A stretch of 39,080 nt of DNA from Eubacteriales bacterium (GCA_028685755.1 JAQUDJ010000015.1:1-39080); one strand, 5' to 3'; shown: positions 31,287-39,080, numbered from the stretch's first letter. Notes: generated from the sequence alone by a model not told the origin. Numbers and translations are program-made.

Positions 31287-32411
31287 ATGATCTACTTTGA
31301 CTATAACGCGACGACCCCGATCGATGCAGAAGTGGCCAAGGCAATGCTGCCATATATCCGTGAACACTTTGGCAACCCCTCAAGTGGTCATGATTACGGC
31401 CGTATAGCAAAGGTCGCGGTCGAAAAGGCTCGGGCTCAGGTTGCCGGTATACTCAATGTCGGTGCTGACGAAATCATTTTCACCAGCGGTGGCAGTGAGT
31501 CCAATAATACCGCGATCAAGGGTGTCGCTTGGCATAACCGTAGCAAGGGCAACCACATCATCACATCTGTGATTGAACACCCAGCCGTCCTGAATGTTTG
31601 TGAATGGCTCAAGACACAAGGATTTGAGATCAGCTATTTGCCAGTTGATTCGGCTGGTCGCGTCAATCCAGCCGATCTCGAAGCTGCGATAACTCAACAG
31701 ACAATCCTAGTCAGCATCATGCATGCGAATAATGAGACCGGAACGATTCAGCCAATTCGCGAATTGGCTGATATAGCACATCGCAATGGCGCACTTTTTC
31801 ACACCGATGCAGCGCAATCTGTCGGCAAGATTCCAACTGATGTGCAGCAAATGGGCGTTGATTTACTGACGATCGCTGGTCATAAGCTCTATGCACCCAA
31901 AGGGATTGGAGCGCTCTATATCCGCCGCGGCATTCAGATCGATTCACTGATTCATGGTGCCTCACATGAACGAGGCTTACGGGCAGGGACAGAAAATGTC
32001 GTTTTTGACGTGGCGTTGGGTAAAGCCTGTGAAATTGCCCGATTTCAATTGGCCAACCCCATCGTCCGAGAACTAACTGACTATTTTTGGTCTGAATTAG
32101 AGATTAATCTCGGTGATCTTGTGCACCTAAACGGTCATCCTACGGAGCGACTACCCAACACGCTGAATATCAGTTTCATGGGCAAAGCAGGGTATGAAAT
32201 TTTAGACCTGTTGCCAGACGTTGCCGCTTCCACCGGATCAGCCTGTCATACAGGAGAGACCGCCTTATCACCCGTACTTCGCGCAATGGGTGTATCGATA
32301 GAGGCCGGCCGTGGCGCTGTGCGATTCAGCTTAGGACGATACACGCAAAAGACAGAGATCAATTTGGTCGTCAACCAGATTGTCGCTGCATTGAATAAAA
32401 AGGGAGCTTGA
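31287..32411 (+). CDS. Cysteine desulfurase (NifS/IscS-like, class V aminotransferase)
   Basis: PLP enzyme of 374 residues that takes sulfur from cysteine as a protein persulfide. It begins MIYFDYNATTPIDAEV, has TSGGSESNNTAIKG, the PLP-stacking His in IEHPAV (H98), HTDAAQSVG, the Schiff-base Lys in AGHKLYAPKG (K200) and the catalytic Cys in STGSACHTGE (C320) on the short SxxxC-type loop. ATG at 31287 has AAGAGGT upstream; the longer frame to 31197 runs through the promoter and operator and is discarded. It is the first gene of an operon with an ArsR-family regulator (1-bp gap) and a CGGC-domain protein. No iscU-type scaffold follows, so a role in persulfide handling outside standard Fe-S assembly is possible. 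Confidence 0.92.
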   Translation: MIYFDYNATTPIDAEVAKAMLPYIREHFGNPSSGHDYGRIAKVAVEKARAQVAGILNVGADEIIFTSGGSESNNTAIKGVAWHNRSKGNHIITSVIEHPAVLNVCEWLKTQGFEISYLPVDSAGRVNPADLEAAITQQTILVSIMHANNETGTIQPIRELADIAHRNGALFHTDAAQSVGKIPTDVQQMGVDLLTIAGHKLYAPKGIGALYIRRGIQIDSLIHGASHERGLRAGTENVVFDVALGKACEIARFQLANPIVRELTDYFWSELEINLGDLVHLNGHPTERLPNTLNISFMGKAGYEILDLLPDVAASTGSACHTGETALSPVLRAMGVSIEAGRGAVRFSLGRYTQKTEINLVVNQIVAALNKKGA

Positions 32412-32412
32412 A

Positions 32413-32739
32413 ATGAGTAATGACAGTAGCAAAGAACTCTACGAGCTGCACGCAGACTTTTGCAAATTTATGGGCAATGCCAAGCGGATCGAAATGTTAT
32501 TCATCTTAGGCGAGGAAGAGCGCTGCGTCGACGACCTCGCCCACAAAATGGACGTCCCGATTCCCAATGTTTCCCAGCACTTGGCGATTATGCGCGACAA
32601 AGGGATTGTTGAATCTCGCCGTGCAGGGACAAAAGTCTACTATCGTCTATCAAACCCGAAAACACTGCAGGCTTGCATTCTGATGCGAGAGGCCATGATC
32701 GAACGGATGGAACAGTGTGTGGCGAAAGTCGGCGGATAA
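32413..32739 (+). CDS. ArsR/SmtB-family regulator with two widely spaced cysteines
   Basis: Winged-helix repressor of 108 residues. The helix-turn-helix is CVDDLAHKMDVPIPNVSQHLAIMRDKGIVESRRAGTKVYYRLSNP. Cysteines are C17, C38, C88 and C102. C38 sits where arsenic-sensing ArsR has ELCVCDL, but the second Cys of that pair is Asp here (ERCVDDL), so the usual arsenite site is incomplete. C38 and C102 are 64 residues apart, similar to the Cys pair that forms a polysulfide bridge in SqrR/BigR-type persulfide sensors. Being next to a cysteine desulfurase makes sulfane-sulfur sensing plausible. It probably represses its own operon through the 15-bp inverted repeat at 31231-31264. Metal sensing is the alternative. 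Confidence 0.88.
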   Translation: MSNDSSKELYELHADFCKFMGNAKRIEMLFILGEEERCVDDLAHKMDVPIPNVSQHLAIMRDKGIVESRRAGTKVYYRLSNPKTLQACILMREAMIERMEQCVAKVGG

Positions 32740-32847
32740 TCTGAAACCCAAAGGGTTGCCAGAGCGACATCTTTATAAAGATACAGTCAATAAAATAGCA
32801 TTGGAAATATGATGAATCTTGCACCTAATTTATCTGGAGGGAAAATA

Positions 32848-33180
32848 ATGAAAGTTGGCTTGATCCGTTGCCTACAGACCGAGGACATGTGTCCTGCGAC
32901 CACTTGTTTCAAGGTCATGAACCTGAAGAAACTGGCCTTTGCTGGAATAAAAGAAGATATCGAAGTTTTCGGTGTCAACACCTGTGGCGGATGCCCTGGT
33001 AAAAAAGCTGTGACCCGTTCAGCAGAGATGGTCCGGCGAGGTGCAGATACGATCGTTCTGGCTTCCTGTATCACCAAGGGGAACCCAATCGGATTTGCCT
33101 GCCCGCACGCCGCGCAAATGAAAGCTGCGATTGAACGGGAAGTTGGCGAAACCATCCGCATGATCGATTACACCCATTAA
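32848..33180 (+). CDS. CGGC-domain cysteine-rich protein
   Basis: Small soluble protein of 110 residues, of the CGGC domain family (putative metal-binding or redox proteins of unknown function). It starts MKVGLIRCLQTEDMCPATTC and contains the eponymous NTCGGCPGKKA (C46, C49), then LASCI (C74) and FACPH (C85, H87); with C8, C15 and C20 it has seven Cys, enough to bind a metal or cluster or carry persulfide. ATG at 32848 has GGAGG 7 bases upstream. It is 108 bp after arsR on the same strand, and the gap contains two small palindromes (AACCC-AAA-GGGTT at 32745-32757, ATCTTTATAAAGAT at 32769-32782). It probably accepts or handles the product of the desulfurase. Confidence 0.85.
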   Translation: MKVGLIRCLQTEDMCPATTCFKVMNLKKLAFAGIKEDIEVFGVNTCGGCPGKKAVTRSAEMVRRGADTIVLASCITKGNPIGFACPHAAQMKAAIEREVGETIRMIDYTH

Positions 33181-33197
33181 CGAAATATTCATTTTGA

Positions 33198-33237
33198 TCA
33201 TGAGTCTCGCGGTCGAATGTGTAACCCTGACTCATGA
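33198..33237. repeat. Inverted repeat after the CGGC gene
   Basis: TCATGAGTC (33198-33206) and GACTCATGA (33229-33237), perfect 9-bp arms with a 22-nt spacer, 18 bases past the stop. No T tract follows, so it is at best a weak terminator. The rest of the convergent gap to 33357 shows nothing clear. Confidence 0.4.
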
Positions 33238-33357
33238 AAAGTATGATGTAGCAGACCAATCGAAAGCATTTCTCGAAGTAACTTACAAATCCATAGGGAA
33301 ATTCGCCATTTGCAGATGCACTTTTTTAGCCACATTAATTACCAAAACAGCCAAACT

Positions 33358-35847
33358 TTAATTTGCCGCTGATCCAATCTGTTGCCATTCAAAGACGTAG
33401 TAGGTGCCCGCGTAATCACCTACCCACAGCTCTTCCCGGTCGCCCTCGGAATAGCCGGCGGGAATTTCGGCAGAAATGGTATCGCTGATTGAAGATACAT
33501 TCTTATCGCTGTATTTCACCGAGGAATAAATCTCAAAAAAGGATTTGCCAGCCGTATTTGTAAATTTCACATTGCCCCAGTCGGCTCTGCAACTCCCATG
33601 TCCATCATAATAAGATAGATTTTGCTCGGTGAAAGCGAGGTCGAAGCTAAGATTGATCGTTTCCCCGCCCTTGATCTGCGCAGGTGGGACCGAGATGGAC
33701 AGTTGTGTCGCAAAACTTTCCCCATGGATCACATCAGGGTCGGGATAATCATCACTTTCGCCGATATACTTCCAACTGAAGGTATAGCTCCCTGGCGAGG
33801 CTGAAGCGCTTTTCTGATAGATTCCGCCCTTGTTTGTGTTGTCGACATCCGCTTGACGTGTTTCGTGTATGGTCTCGACTAGCACCCAGGCGTAGGCTTT
33901 GTCTTCGGGCTGCTGTGATTCTGCCGCTGTGACATCTGGCTGTTCTAGTTTCGGTTCGTTCTCGCCGTGGCTGGACAGCAGGATAGTGGTGGTGGGATAT
34001 GCGACTTTGAATGGTATCGTCAGGGTTGGTGTATCCTCGCCGGGTTTGTACAGTTCCACGCTACCGGGGGAGCCTGACTGCATATGCCCGATGATGGTAA
34101 ACGAGGTGTCCATTTCGCCGCCCGCTGGCATTTTACCGCTCCAGTTTTTTGTGTTTGCACGGCTCGAAAGGGGTGCAAAGCGGACCGTATAGCCCTCATA
34201 TTGATAGTCTGCATCGCCTTCTGGCTGTTCAATAATCTGTACCTGAATTGTTTTGTTCAGCTCTTCTTTCAGGGCGCGAAGTTGCTTTTCAAATTCGCGT
34301 TGCGCTTGCTCCATGGCTTGACTCAGAAGATAATTCCGCGCTGAAGTCATGGGTGCCTGCAAGCGACTCAGAAGATGTTCCCGGTACTGTGCGGTCAGCA
34401 CCGCGCGGTCTTTTGTCCACTGTCTCTCGTCGAATGAATAGTTTAATCCGGACACGCCGGCTATTTCCTTGACCTTGCCGTAATCGAGGGTCCAGAAGCG
34501 GTCGCAGTAGCTGTCGATTTCCTGATTGATCAGCTGCTGCGCCATTTGGGGGTCATCCGCATTTTCCTTGAGTATTTCGATCAATATCTTGCGCCATTCC
34601 TGAGTGGACCGCATTGCCTCCACATCGTTGTAATACTGGTACACACCACCGAGATTTTCCAGCTTGAGCTCCATCATATCGCTCTGAACTTCTGACAAAA
34701 CCACATCGAACACGGCAATCGCGGCAAAACCCACCTGCAATGTAGCGGAGCCGAAATAGCCGACTGCGTTATTGGCAACATTTTTGACGAGATTTGCAAG
34801 GGTGCTGAGTTTACTTTGGTCGTCTGAGAAGTTGTAAGTGAAGTCATAGCAGGTCTGCACGGCGGCCAGAGCCAGCCCCAGGCGCTGCGTTCCTTTGCCC
34901 AACGCGTCGGCCAGTGCCCCTTCATACTGTCCACCGAGTGTCAGCGCAGTCAGCGCAGTGCCGGAGTTGCCCGTCACCGAGTTGACCGCAGAAAAACCCG
35001 CTTCAAAGGCAGCATTTCCGGGTTGCCCCTGCTCAGCTAGTTCTTGGATAACTTCAAAGGATTTGCCCGAATTCAGCAAACCTGCTATCGCATAGGTATC
35101 GGTGATGTAAGCTTTGCGGGTGTTTTCGTCTTTTACTTGAAATACCCCGTAAGTGGAGAGGTGCGTGGTGTAGATCAGCACCTGGCCATTTTCGGTGTCC
35201 ACCTCGTAGTAAACACCCTCCCATTCGCCGGTGTCTTGGTTGAAATATTTCGCACCGATGCACTCATTCTCCACACCGGACTCGGCATATTTAGCGTCAT
35301 AAGGAATGGCAATCGTAATCACATCATCGAAATTGGCTTGGTCATCAAGTGCAAAATCATAAGCCGTTACTTTGACGCCGTTATCCTGGTCTGTCTTTTC
35401 GGGGAGCTCCCGTATCATCAGTGTTTTATCCCCATCTAGGGCATACTCACCGAATTGAATAGTCACCCCATGCGCGGAAGCGGTTGGACTTTCCGGTGAG
35501 ACTGTTCGCGTCTGGGCTTTTGCCGCATAGTCCTGCTCTGAATAAGCAAAGGAACTGAGGTCACCGGTCATTCCATCTGTATTGGTCACCGTCTGGCCCA
35601 ATCTGGGAATAATGAAAGCCACTAATGCAATCACCACAATGACCGCCACGGCGGACAATAAAAGCTTCTTGGGTGGTTTCCCGGATGACGGCCTTGGATT
35701 TGCTTCCATGGGCGTTTTGTTCACTGATACGGATGGGGGTGTAATCAATGGCGATGCGACACCCGCCTGTGTGTTCGTTCCGCAGGAGCCGCAGAATTTG
35801 ATGTCGTCATTGAGTTGTGTGCCACAATTTTTACAAAATTTGCTCAT
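33358..35847 (-). CDS. Uncharacterised zinc-ribbon, membrane-anchored, beta-rich protein (829 aa)
   Basis: No named family recognised for the whole protein. Domains in order: zinc ribbon at the N-terminus (C5, C8, C19, C22; FCKNCGTQL ... FCGSCGT); Pro-rich linker; one membrane helix (about 61-81), with the ribbon predicted cytoplasmic and the rest outside; a beta-rich region (about 126-237) with a ZU5-like flavour (TAYDFALDDQANFDDVITIAIPYDA ... TTHLSTYGVFQV); a mostly helical region (about 240-535) ending in a coiled coil of Gln, Glu and Lys; a beta segment (536-615); and a C-terminal beta domain (about 652-823) from AWVLVETIHE to YYVFEWQQ. The 733-residue neighbour shares the last domain and general layout. 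ATG with AGAGGT upstream; 27 bp after that gene. Confidence 0.8.
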   Translation of the reverse strand: MSKFCKNCGTQLNDDIKFCGSCGTNTQAGVASPLITPPSVSVNKTPMEANPRPSSGKPPKKLLLSAVAVIVVIALVAFIIPRLGQTVTNTDGMTGDLSSFAYSEQDYAAKAQTRTVSPESPTASAHGVTIQFGEYALDGDKTLMIRELPEKTDQDNGVKVTAYDFALDDQANFDDVITIAIPYDAKYAESGVENECIGAKYFNQDTGEWEGVYYEVDTENGQVLIYTTHLSTYGVFQVKDENTRKAYITDTYAIAGLLNSGKSFEVIQELAEQGQPGNAAFEAGFSAVNSVTGNSGTALTALTLGGQYEGALADALGKGTQRLGLALAAVQTCYDFTYNFSDDQSKLSTLANLVKNVANNAVGYFGSATLQVGFAAIAVFDVVLSEVQSDMMELKLENLGGVYQYYNDVEAMRSTQEWRKILIEILKENADDPQMAQQLINQEIDSYCDRFWTLDYGKVKEIAGVSGLNYSFDERQWTKDRAVLTAQYREHLLSRLQAPMTSARNYLLSQAMEQAQREFEKQLRALKEELNKTIQVQIIEQPEGDADYQYEGYTVRFAPLSSRANTKNWSGKMPAGGEMDTSFTIIGHMQSGSPGSVELYKPGEDTPTLTIPFKVAYPTTTILLSSHGENEPKLEQPDVTAAESQQPEDKAYAWVLVETIHETRQADVDNTNKGGIYQKSASASPGSYTFSWKYIGESDDYPDPDVIHGESFATQLSISVPPAQIKGGETINLSFDLAFTEQNLSYYDGHGSCRADWGNVKFTNTAGKSFFEIYSSVKYSDKNVSSISDTISAEIPAGYSEGDREELWVGDYAGTYYVFEWQQIGSAAN

Positions 35848-35874
35848 TTAAACCTCTTCTTGGTCACTTGCCTG

Positions 35875-38076
35875 TCAGGATGTCGCTTTCCACTCGTAAA
35901 TATAGTACGTTTGAACACCCACAACGCCAGGGGATGCTGCGACACGGATAGCCATTCGATCGCCTGGCGCACCCGCGCCGATGGTTCCATAAACGGTGGA
36001 GGAGAATGTCTGGTAGTTGTTACTGGAGCTGGAAGTAAAGCTAGTTTCCCCATCCCGATCACTCAGATAGCCCGCACCTCCTTTTTGTTCGCCTGTCTCG
36101 TCGATCAAGAAAACTTGCGCCAAGCCCGTCCAGCCGCCTGACTGATTGGAATGGTCATTGTAAAGGTGCGAGACAATTAAGTCGATTGAAAATTCTTCAT
36201 CAGGATGGATGATTGTTTTAGATGGAGCAGTCCAGGTGACCTGTCCCGACTGACTGATCCCAGGCTTCATCCACACATCACCACTGCCCGAGCCGGTGTA
36301 GGTGTGGACAAACGTCGCACTGCCACTGCCTGCCGCGATGTCCAGCCGCCAGGATCCCTCTGTCTTCTTGTTCTGGGCATCGAGTTTAGCTTGCCAATCA
36401 TTGGTTTTGCTTTCCACAAAAACCCAGGCGAATTGATCGCCATCAGACAGTGTCTTCTGGCTTTTATAGCCCTTTTCTTCTAGCCAGGCAAAGAAATCCC
36501 CCCGATTTTTTGGTCCGAGGCTAATCCATTTCGCGATTGCTTCATTCAGGTTCGCTTCAGCACTGTCACCACTATTGAGCACCGGCATTTCCCCGCCAAA
36601 TAGATCGAGAATGTTCTTTCTGGCGGCAAACAAGGTTCGAAGCCGACTCTCGATATCCATGTCAAAGTCGAAGCCGAAGGTTCCTCGTTCCAATAGCAAG
36701 TCCCGCTTGAATCCCTCAATTATTTTCCCGTACTCCGCTTCTTTCACTTGGACAGCCTTCCCGCTGGCAAGGCGCTTTTCAAATGTTTTCCGCAAATTCG
36801 TTTCCGTTTGGCTCGCGATGCGACTGCTTAAAATTGGGTCTGAATCGAGCTCGCTTCTCGAGATGCCATTCACTGCGCAGTAATTGTTTTTTGCCTCATC
36901 TTGAAGTCGGATCAGATAACCTCGCATTTGGGTCGAACACATTAAAGCCCAGTCGTCATTACTGACTGAGCTGGCACCATCACCGGCATCTTTGATATAG
37001 TTTTTATAGGCCTCGTCCAGTTCATAGTCCTTCCAGCTTGCAATGCTGGCATCGATGATTTCCACGGTGCTTTGGTATGCTCGGCCAACAGGGAAATAGC
37101 CTATGAAGGCGGAGGCAAGTTCTTTCGTCGCATCGGTGTAATTGCCGTCTTTGAGCTGAAGGGCGCCTTTGACGAGTCCTGTTGCCACTGCCGCGCCCTT
37201 GCCCGTAATATTTTCCATCAGCGCGTCTTCCATCTTCAAATGCTGGATCAAGGCGTTTGCTGCCAGCTCTCCACACTTGACCCCAAAGTCTGCGACATCC
37301 CCTCGTTCAGTGGATACGAGGATCGTACCGAAATCATATTCTTTTGCAACTGAGCGCAACAATTTGCCTTTGACAGTTTCGTCAGAAATGCCCATTTTTT
37401 CAAAGGCTTCATTGAACGTTTCCATGACTTGAGCTGAAAAAACTGTTTCACGTTCCTCATCTTCCCAGGTTTGCACGGCCATTTTTTTGGTATAGAGCTT
37501 TATTTTTTCTGCTTCAGTCGGTTTTACTGCGGAAAAGAGCGAAAAATGGTCGGTTTCAAAGGTGATGAAGCCGTCGCTGATCTTTGTGTGATCGGGAAAC
37601 AGATAATCCCAATCCGCACCATTAAAATAAGCAGCCAGATAGTCATCCGCATTTTCTTTTGTGGTACGCAGCGACTCTGGAATTTCCAAGGTCACTCGAA
37701 CAGACCGGTCAAGAAAGACGCCATCCCCATCACCCGCTGTGATCTCCACCGGTGTTCCGATCCACTCAAATGCATTCGTTTGATACTGCTCACTATCGGA
37801 CTCTGAGAGGACGTTCATCGTCAGCGAGAGATCCTGTTCAACGGCATGAGCCGGAATTTCCAGCTGCCATCCGGTTTTTGCGCTGTCACCGACAGTTGTG
37901 TCCCTGTCAGAACGGACCACTTGCTTGACTGTCGAACCTTTTGCAAATGGCTCATCGCTTCCGTTGAAGAGCCGAGGTAGGATCATAACCCCGACTGCGA
38001 TGATTAGGAAACCGGCGATGATAGGAAATAGCATGTTTCGGGTCAATTGTCCACGTTTCACATCAATTTTGTTCAT
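35875..38076 (-). CDS. Uncharacterised membrane-anchored beta-rich protein (733 aa), partner/paralogue
   Basis: Not a recognised family. One N-terminal membrane helix (about 14-34) without a zinc ribbon; a ZU5-like beta region (about 68-185: GWQLEIPAHAV ... RSVRVTLEIPESL ... YLAAYFNGADWDYL ... ITFETDHFSLFSAV); a long helical region (about 188-495), with no membrane segment, containing the repeated small-residue stretch TGKGAAVATGLVKGALQL; and a C-terminal beta domain (about 549-731), AWVFVESKTNDW ... YYIYEWKAT, matching the last domain of the 829-residue neighbour. Both thus share order TM, ZU5-like, helical, beta. ATG with AAAGGAG upstream. Middle gene of a three-gene minus-strand operon. 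Function unknown; a surface or cell-envelope assembly is the natural guess from topology. Confidence 0.8.
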   Translation of the reverse strand: MNKIDVKRGQLTRNMLFPIIAGFLIIAVGVMILPRLFNGSDEPFAKGSTVKQVVRSDRDTTVGDSAKTGWQLEIPAHAVEQDLSLTMNVLSESDSEQYQTNAFEWIGTPVEITAGDGDGVFLDRSVRVTLEIPESLRTTKENADDYLAAYFNGADWDYLFPDHTKISDGFITFETDHFSLFSAVKPTEAEKIKLYTKKMAVQTWEDEERETVFSAQVMETFNEAFEKMGISDETVKGKLLRSVAKEYDFGTILVSTERGDVADFGVKCGELAANALIQHLKMEDALMENITGKGAAVATGLVKGALQLKDGNYTDATKELASAFIGYFPVGRAYQSTVEIIDASIASWKDYELDEAYKNYIKDAGDGASSVSNDDWALMCSTQMRGYLIRLQDEAKNNYCAVNGISRSELDSDPILSSRIASQTETNLRKTFEKRLASGKAVQVKEAEYGKIIEGFKRDLLLERGTFGFDFDMDIESRLRTLFAARKNILDLFGGEMPVLNSGDSAEANLNEAIAKWISLGPKNRGDFFAWLEEKGYKSQKTLSDGDQFAWVFVESKTNDWQAKLDAQNKKTEGSWRLDIAAGSGSATFVHTYTGSGSGDVWMKPGISQSGQVTWTAPSKTIIHPDEEFSIDLIVSHLYNDHSNQSGGWTGLAQVFLIDETGEQKGGAGYLSDRDGETSFTSSSSNNYQTFSSTVYGTIGAGAPGDRMAIRVAASPGVVGVQTYYIYEWKATS

Positions 38077-38090
38077 GATTGACGCTCCTT

Positions 38091-38146
38091 TTGACCAATC
38101 CTCTGGATGATCGGTCTTCTGGCAATATGATCGGTTCTTTGGTCAA
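38091..38146 (-). repeat. Direct and inverted repeats in the 81-bp gap of the three-gene operon
   Basis: ATGATCGGTCTTCTGG (38107-38122) and ATGATCGGTTCTTTGG (38127-38142) agree at 14 of 16 positions, 20 bp apart, and lie between inverted arms TTGACCAA (38091-38098) and TTGGTCAA (38139-38146). Possible regulatory or mRNA-stability element ahead of the 733-residue gene. Confidence 0.45.
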
Positions 38147-38157
38147 TAGTTTTCAGC

Positions 38158-38763
38158 TTATTTTAACAATGGGCACCCGCATCGAAAGCATTGATCATCG
38201 CTTATCTCGCACAAAGTGCCACATGCGGCGCAGAAAATGATCTTGTCATTGGATTTGTCGAACTTCTCATAAGACCTAATCCCAGCATGGAATCGCACTC
38301 GATCGCCGATCTGATAATAATTAAATACCGTGTCGTCATCTTCGGCAGTTAATCGGTGGGTCTTACCCGTTTTATCTTCCCGGACTATAAGCGCATACTC
38401 GGTATAGTGGCGGGTATAGTAATCATCACCACTGCCAGTACTTTTTCGGTGTTCCTTTTTGGTAATCGTCTTATTTGCGACCTGTCCATCCCAAGTCTTG
38501 CTACGATTTCTGCCCACAATCTGCACTAAAGCGATGAGAACGAACATCCCTCCAATACCCAGGCCGATATAGAACGCTTGTGGATTCTCCATACCGTCAG
38601 CACCGGTTTCACCGGCGATCGTAAAGCCAACTATAGCGATTACAGCCAATATCAACGAGAACATTCCTGACCAGCGGTTGGCGTTTTTGACATATTTTGC
38701 AAAAGCAGGGTCGTTGATCCGTTGAGAAAACCCATCATTTCGCTGATCAGATCGATTTTGCAT
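38158..38763 (-). CDS. Uncharacterised two-helix membrane protein with C-terminal zinc ribbon (201 aa)
   Basis: Not recognised. A polar N-terminus (about 1-30) is followed by two membrane helices (MFSLILAVIAIVGFTIAG and FYIGLGIGGMFVLIALVQIVG), a beta-rich cytoplasmic domain (about 93-170: WDGQVANKTITKKEHRK ... YTEYALIVREDKTGKTHRLTAEDD ... YQIGDRVRFHAGIRSYEKFD), and a zinc ribbon of two CxxC pairs (FCAACGTLCEISDDQCFRCGCPLL). Start ATG with CAGGTG upstream. It is the first gene of a minus-strand operon with the two large beta-rich proteins. Its ribbon and that of the 829-residue protein would both face the cytoplasm, so the two may interact or share a ligand. Function unknown. Confidence 0.78.
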   Translation of the reverse strand: MQNRSDQRNDGFSQRINDPAFAKYVKNANRWSGMFSLILAVIAIVGFTIAGETGADGMENPQAFYIGLGIGGMFVLIALVQIVGRNRSKTWDGQVANKTITKKEHRKSTGSGDDYYTRHYTEYALIVREDKTGKTHRLTAEDDDTVFNYYQIGDRVRFHAGIRSYEKFDKSNDKIIFCAACGTLCEISDDQCFRCGCPLLK

Positions 38764-38781
38764 CGTTTTACACCTGCTGTC

Positions 38782-38837
38782 CTGATTTTTAATTATGCGG
38801 CGCTGATTTTTAATTGTGCGGAACTGATTTTATCGTG
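38782..38837. repeat. Tandem 21-bp repeats upstream of the three-gene operon
   Basis: Units at 38782-38802, 38803-38823 and a partial at 38824-38837, each starting CTGATTTT; the first two agree at 18 of 21 positions. Two helical turns per unit, 19-74 bp ahead of the start codon: possible regulator-binding array. Confidence 0.65.
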
Positions 38838-38854
38838 TGACTTGAAATGAAATG

Positions 38855-38880
38855 ATTATAAATAATTGTATTGTACAATA
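38855..38880 (-). promoter_or_regulatory. Promoter -10 and palindromic operator of the three-gene operon
   Basis: Minus-strand TATAAT at 38860-38855. The perfect 12-bp palindrome TATTGTACAATA (38869-38880) lies in the spacer/-35 region, where a bound protein would block polymerase. The -35 box itself is weak. The stretch 38881-39015 shows no gene I can support. Confidence 0.45.
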
Positions 38881-39023
38881 ATATCGCTATTTTATTCCAT
38901 TTTATGCTAATTATTGTGTACTCTTTGTCAAGAACATTCGAAAAGGGCTGCTCATTGACTAGCCCAATACATTTACTATGCGCATCCTTCCATTTAAGCT
39001 TACGCTTTCCAAAAAGTCTTTTA

Positions 39024-39061
39024 AAAGACCTGAAGGGCATTTAAATGCCCTTCAGGTCTTT
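39024..39061. terminator. Perfect 38-bp palindrome, probable strong terminator at the right edge
   Basis: Arms 39024-39042 and 39043-39061 are exact reverse complements (AAAGACCTGAAGGGCATTT and its complement). On the minus strand it is followed by TTTTAAAAGACTTTTT. It overlaps a second palindrome GTCTTTTAAAAGAC (39016-39029). Likely ends a minus-strand gene beyond the window. Confidence 0.75.
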
Positions 39062-39080
39062 GTTAAGGATCGATGTTATC

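Noticed and set aside
32413-32739. Arsenic resistance operon
   Set aside because: No arsB, acr3 or arsC homologue is present, and the arsenite-binding CVC motif is reduced to one Cys.
38810-39040. 76-codon minus-strand frame near the right edge
   Set aside because: It lies over the palindromes, promoter and repeats of the three-gene operon, has no ribosome site and a low-complexity AT-driven sequence.
1-39080. CRISPR arrays, tRNA or rRNA genes, transposases, prophage genes
   Set aside because: Read for on both strands by eye; no repeat-spacer pattern, RNA gene consensus or recombinase/transposase motif was found.

Overview
The window reads as a chromosomal segment of a low-to-moderate GC Bacillota bacterium, most likely anaerobic and clostridium-like. 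The evidence is strong Shine-Dalgarno sites of the AGGAGG type, a Na+-pumping biotin decarboxylase, a glutamate/lysine 2,3-aminomutase-family radical SAM enzyme, a BusR-type regulator and FloA/NfeD membrane proteins. This placement is inference: no rRNA or tRNA gene is visible. No IS element, prophage gene or CRISPR array was seen.

Left part (1-11.8 kb): a pair of half-size chromate-transporter-family genes; a possible small structured RNA; a CaCA Na+/Ca2+ exchanger; a GH13 sucrose-phosphorylase-like enzyme with a P-loop kinase; a betaine-type ABC transporter operon (opuAC-opuAB-opuAA); a GntR/RCK_C regulator of the BusR (c-di-AMP) type; and a second CaCA exchanger paired with a KamA-family enzyme. 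That enzyme carries the Lys/Asn substrate pair of glutamate 2,3-aminomutase, not the Asp/Asp pair of lysine 2,3-aminomutase. Betaine uptake, predicted beta-glutamate synthesis, cation exchange and a c-di-AMP-type regulator together look like an osmoadaptation island.

Middle part (11.9-31 kb), nearly all on the minus strand: a four-gene sugar operon (split transketolase N and C, FGGY kinase, L-fucose-isomerase-family isomerase), every junction overlapping by 4 bp, preceded by a LacI regulator with its own terminator and candidate operators; nfeD-floA-small protein behind a long structured leader; a four-subunit Na+-translocating decarboxylase (oadA, oadG, biotin carrier, oadB); a glycerate module (cdaR, gntP, glycerate kinase) in which cdaR is preceded by an overlapping 49-codon ORF not found by standard length cut-offs; a UPF0126 membrane protein; and a PAS-PAS-GGDEF-EAL protein.

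Right part (31-39 kb): a plus-strand operon of cysteine desulfurase, ArsR-family regulator and CGGC-domain protein, driven by a near-consensus promoter with a perfect 15-bp inverted repeat directly on the start site; and a minus-strand operon of three uncharacterised membrane-anchored proteins (two with zinc ribbons, two large ones sharing a beta-rich architecture). The latter is the least explained locus. The 441-bp gap at 30846-31286 also holds a perfect 23-bp inverted repeat, and the right edge holds a 38-bp perfect palindrome that is probably a terminator.
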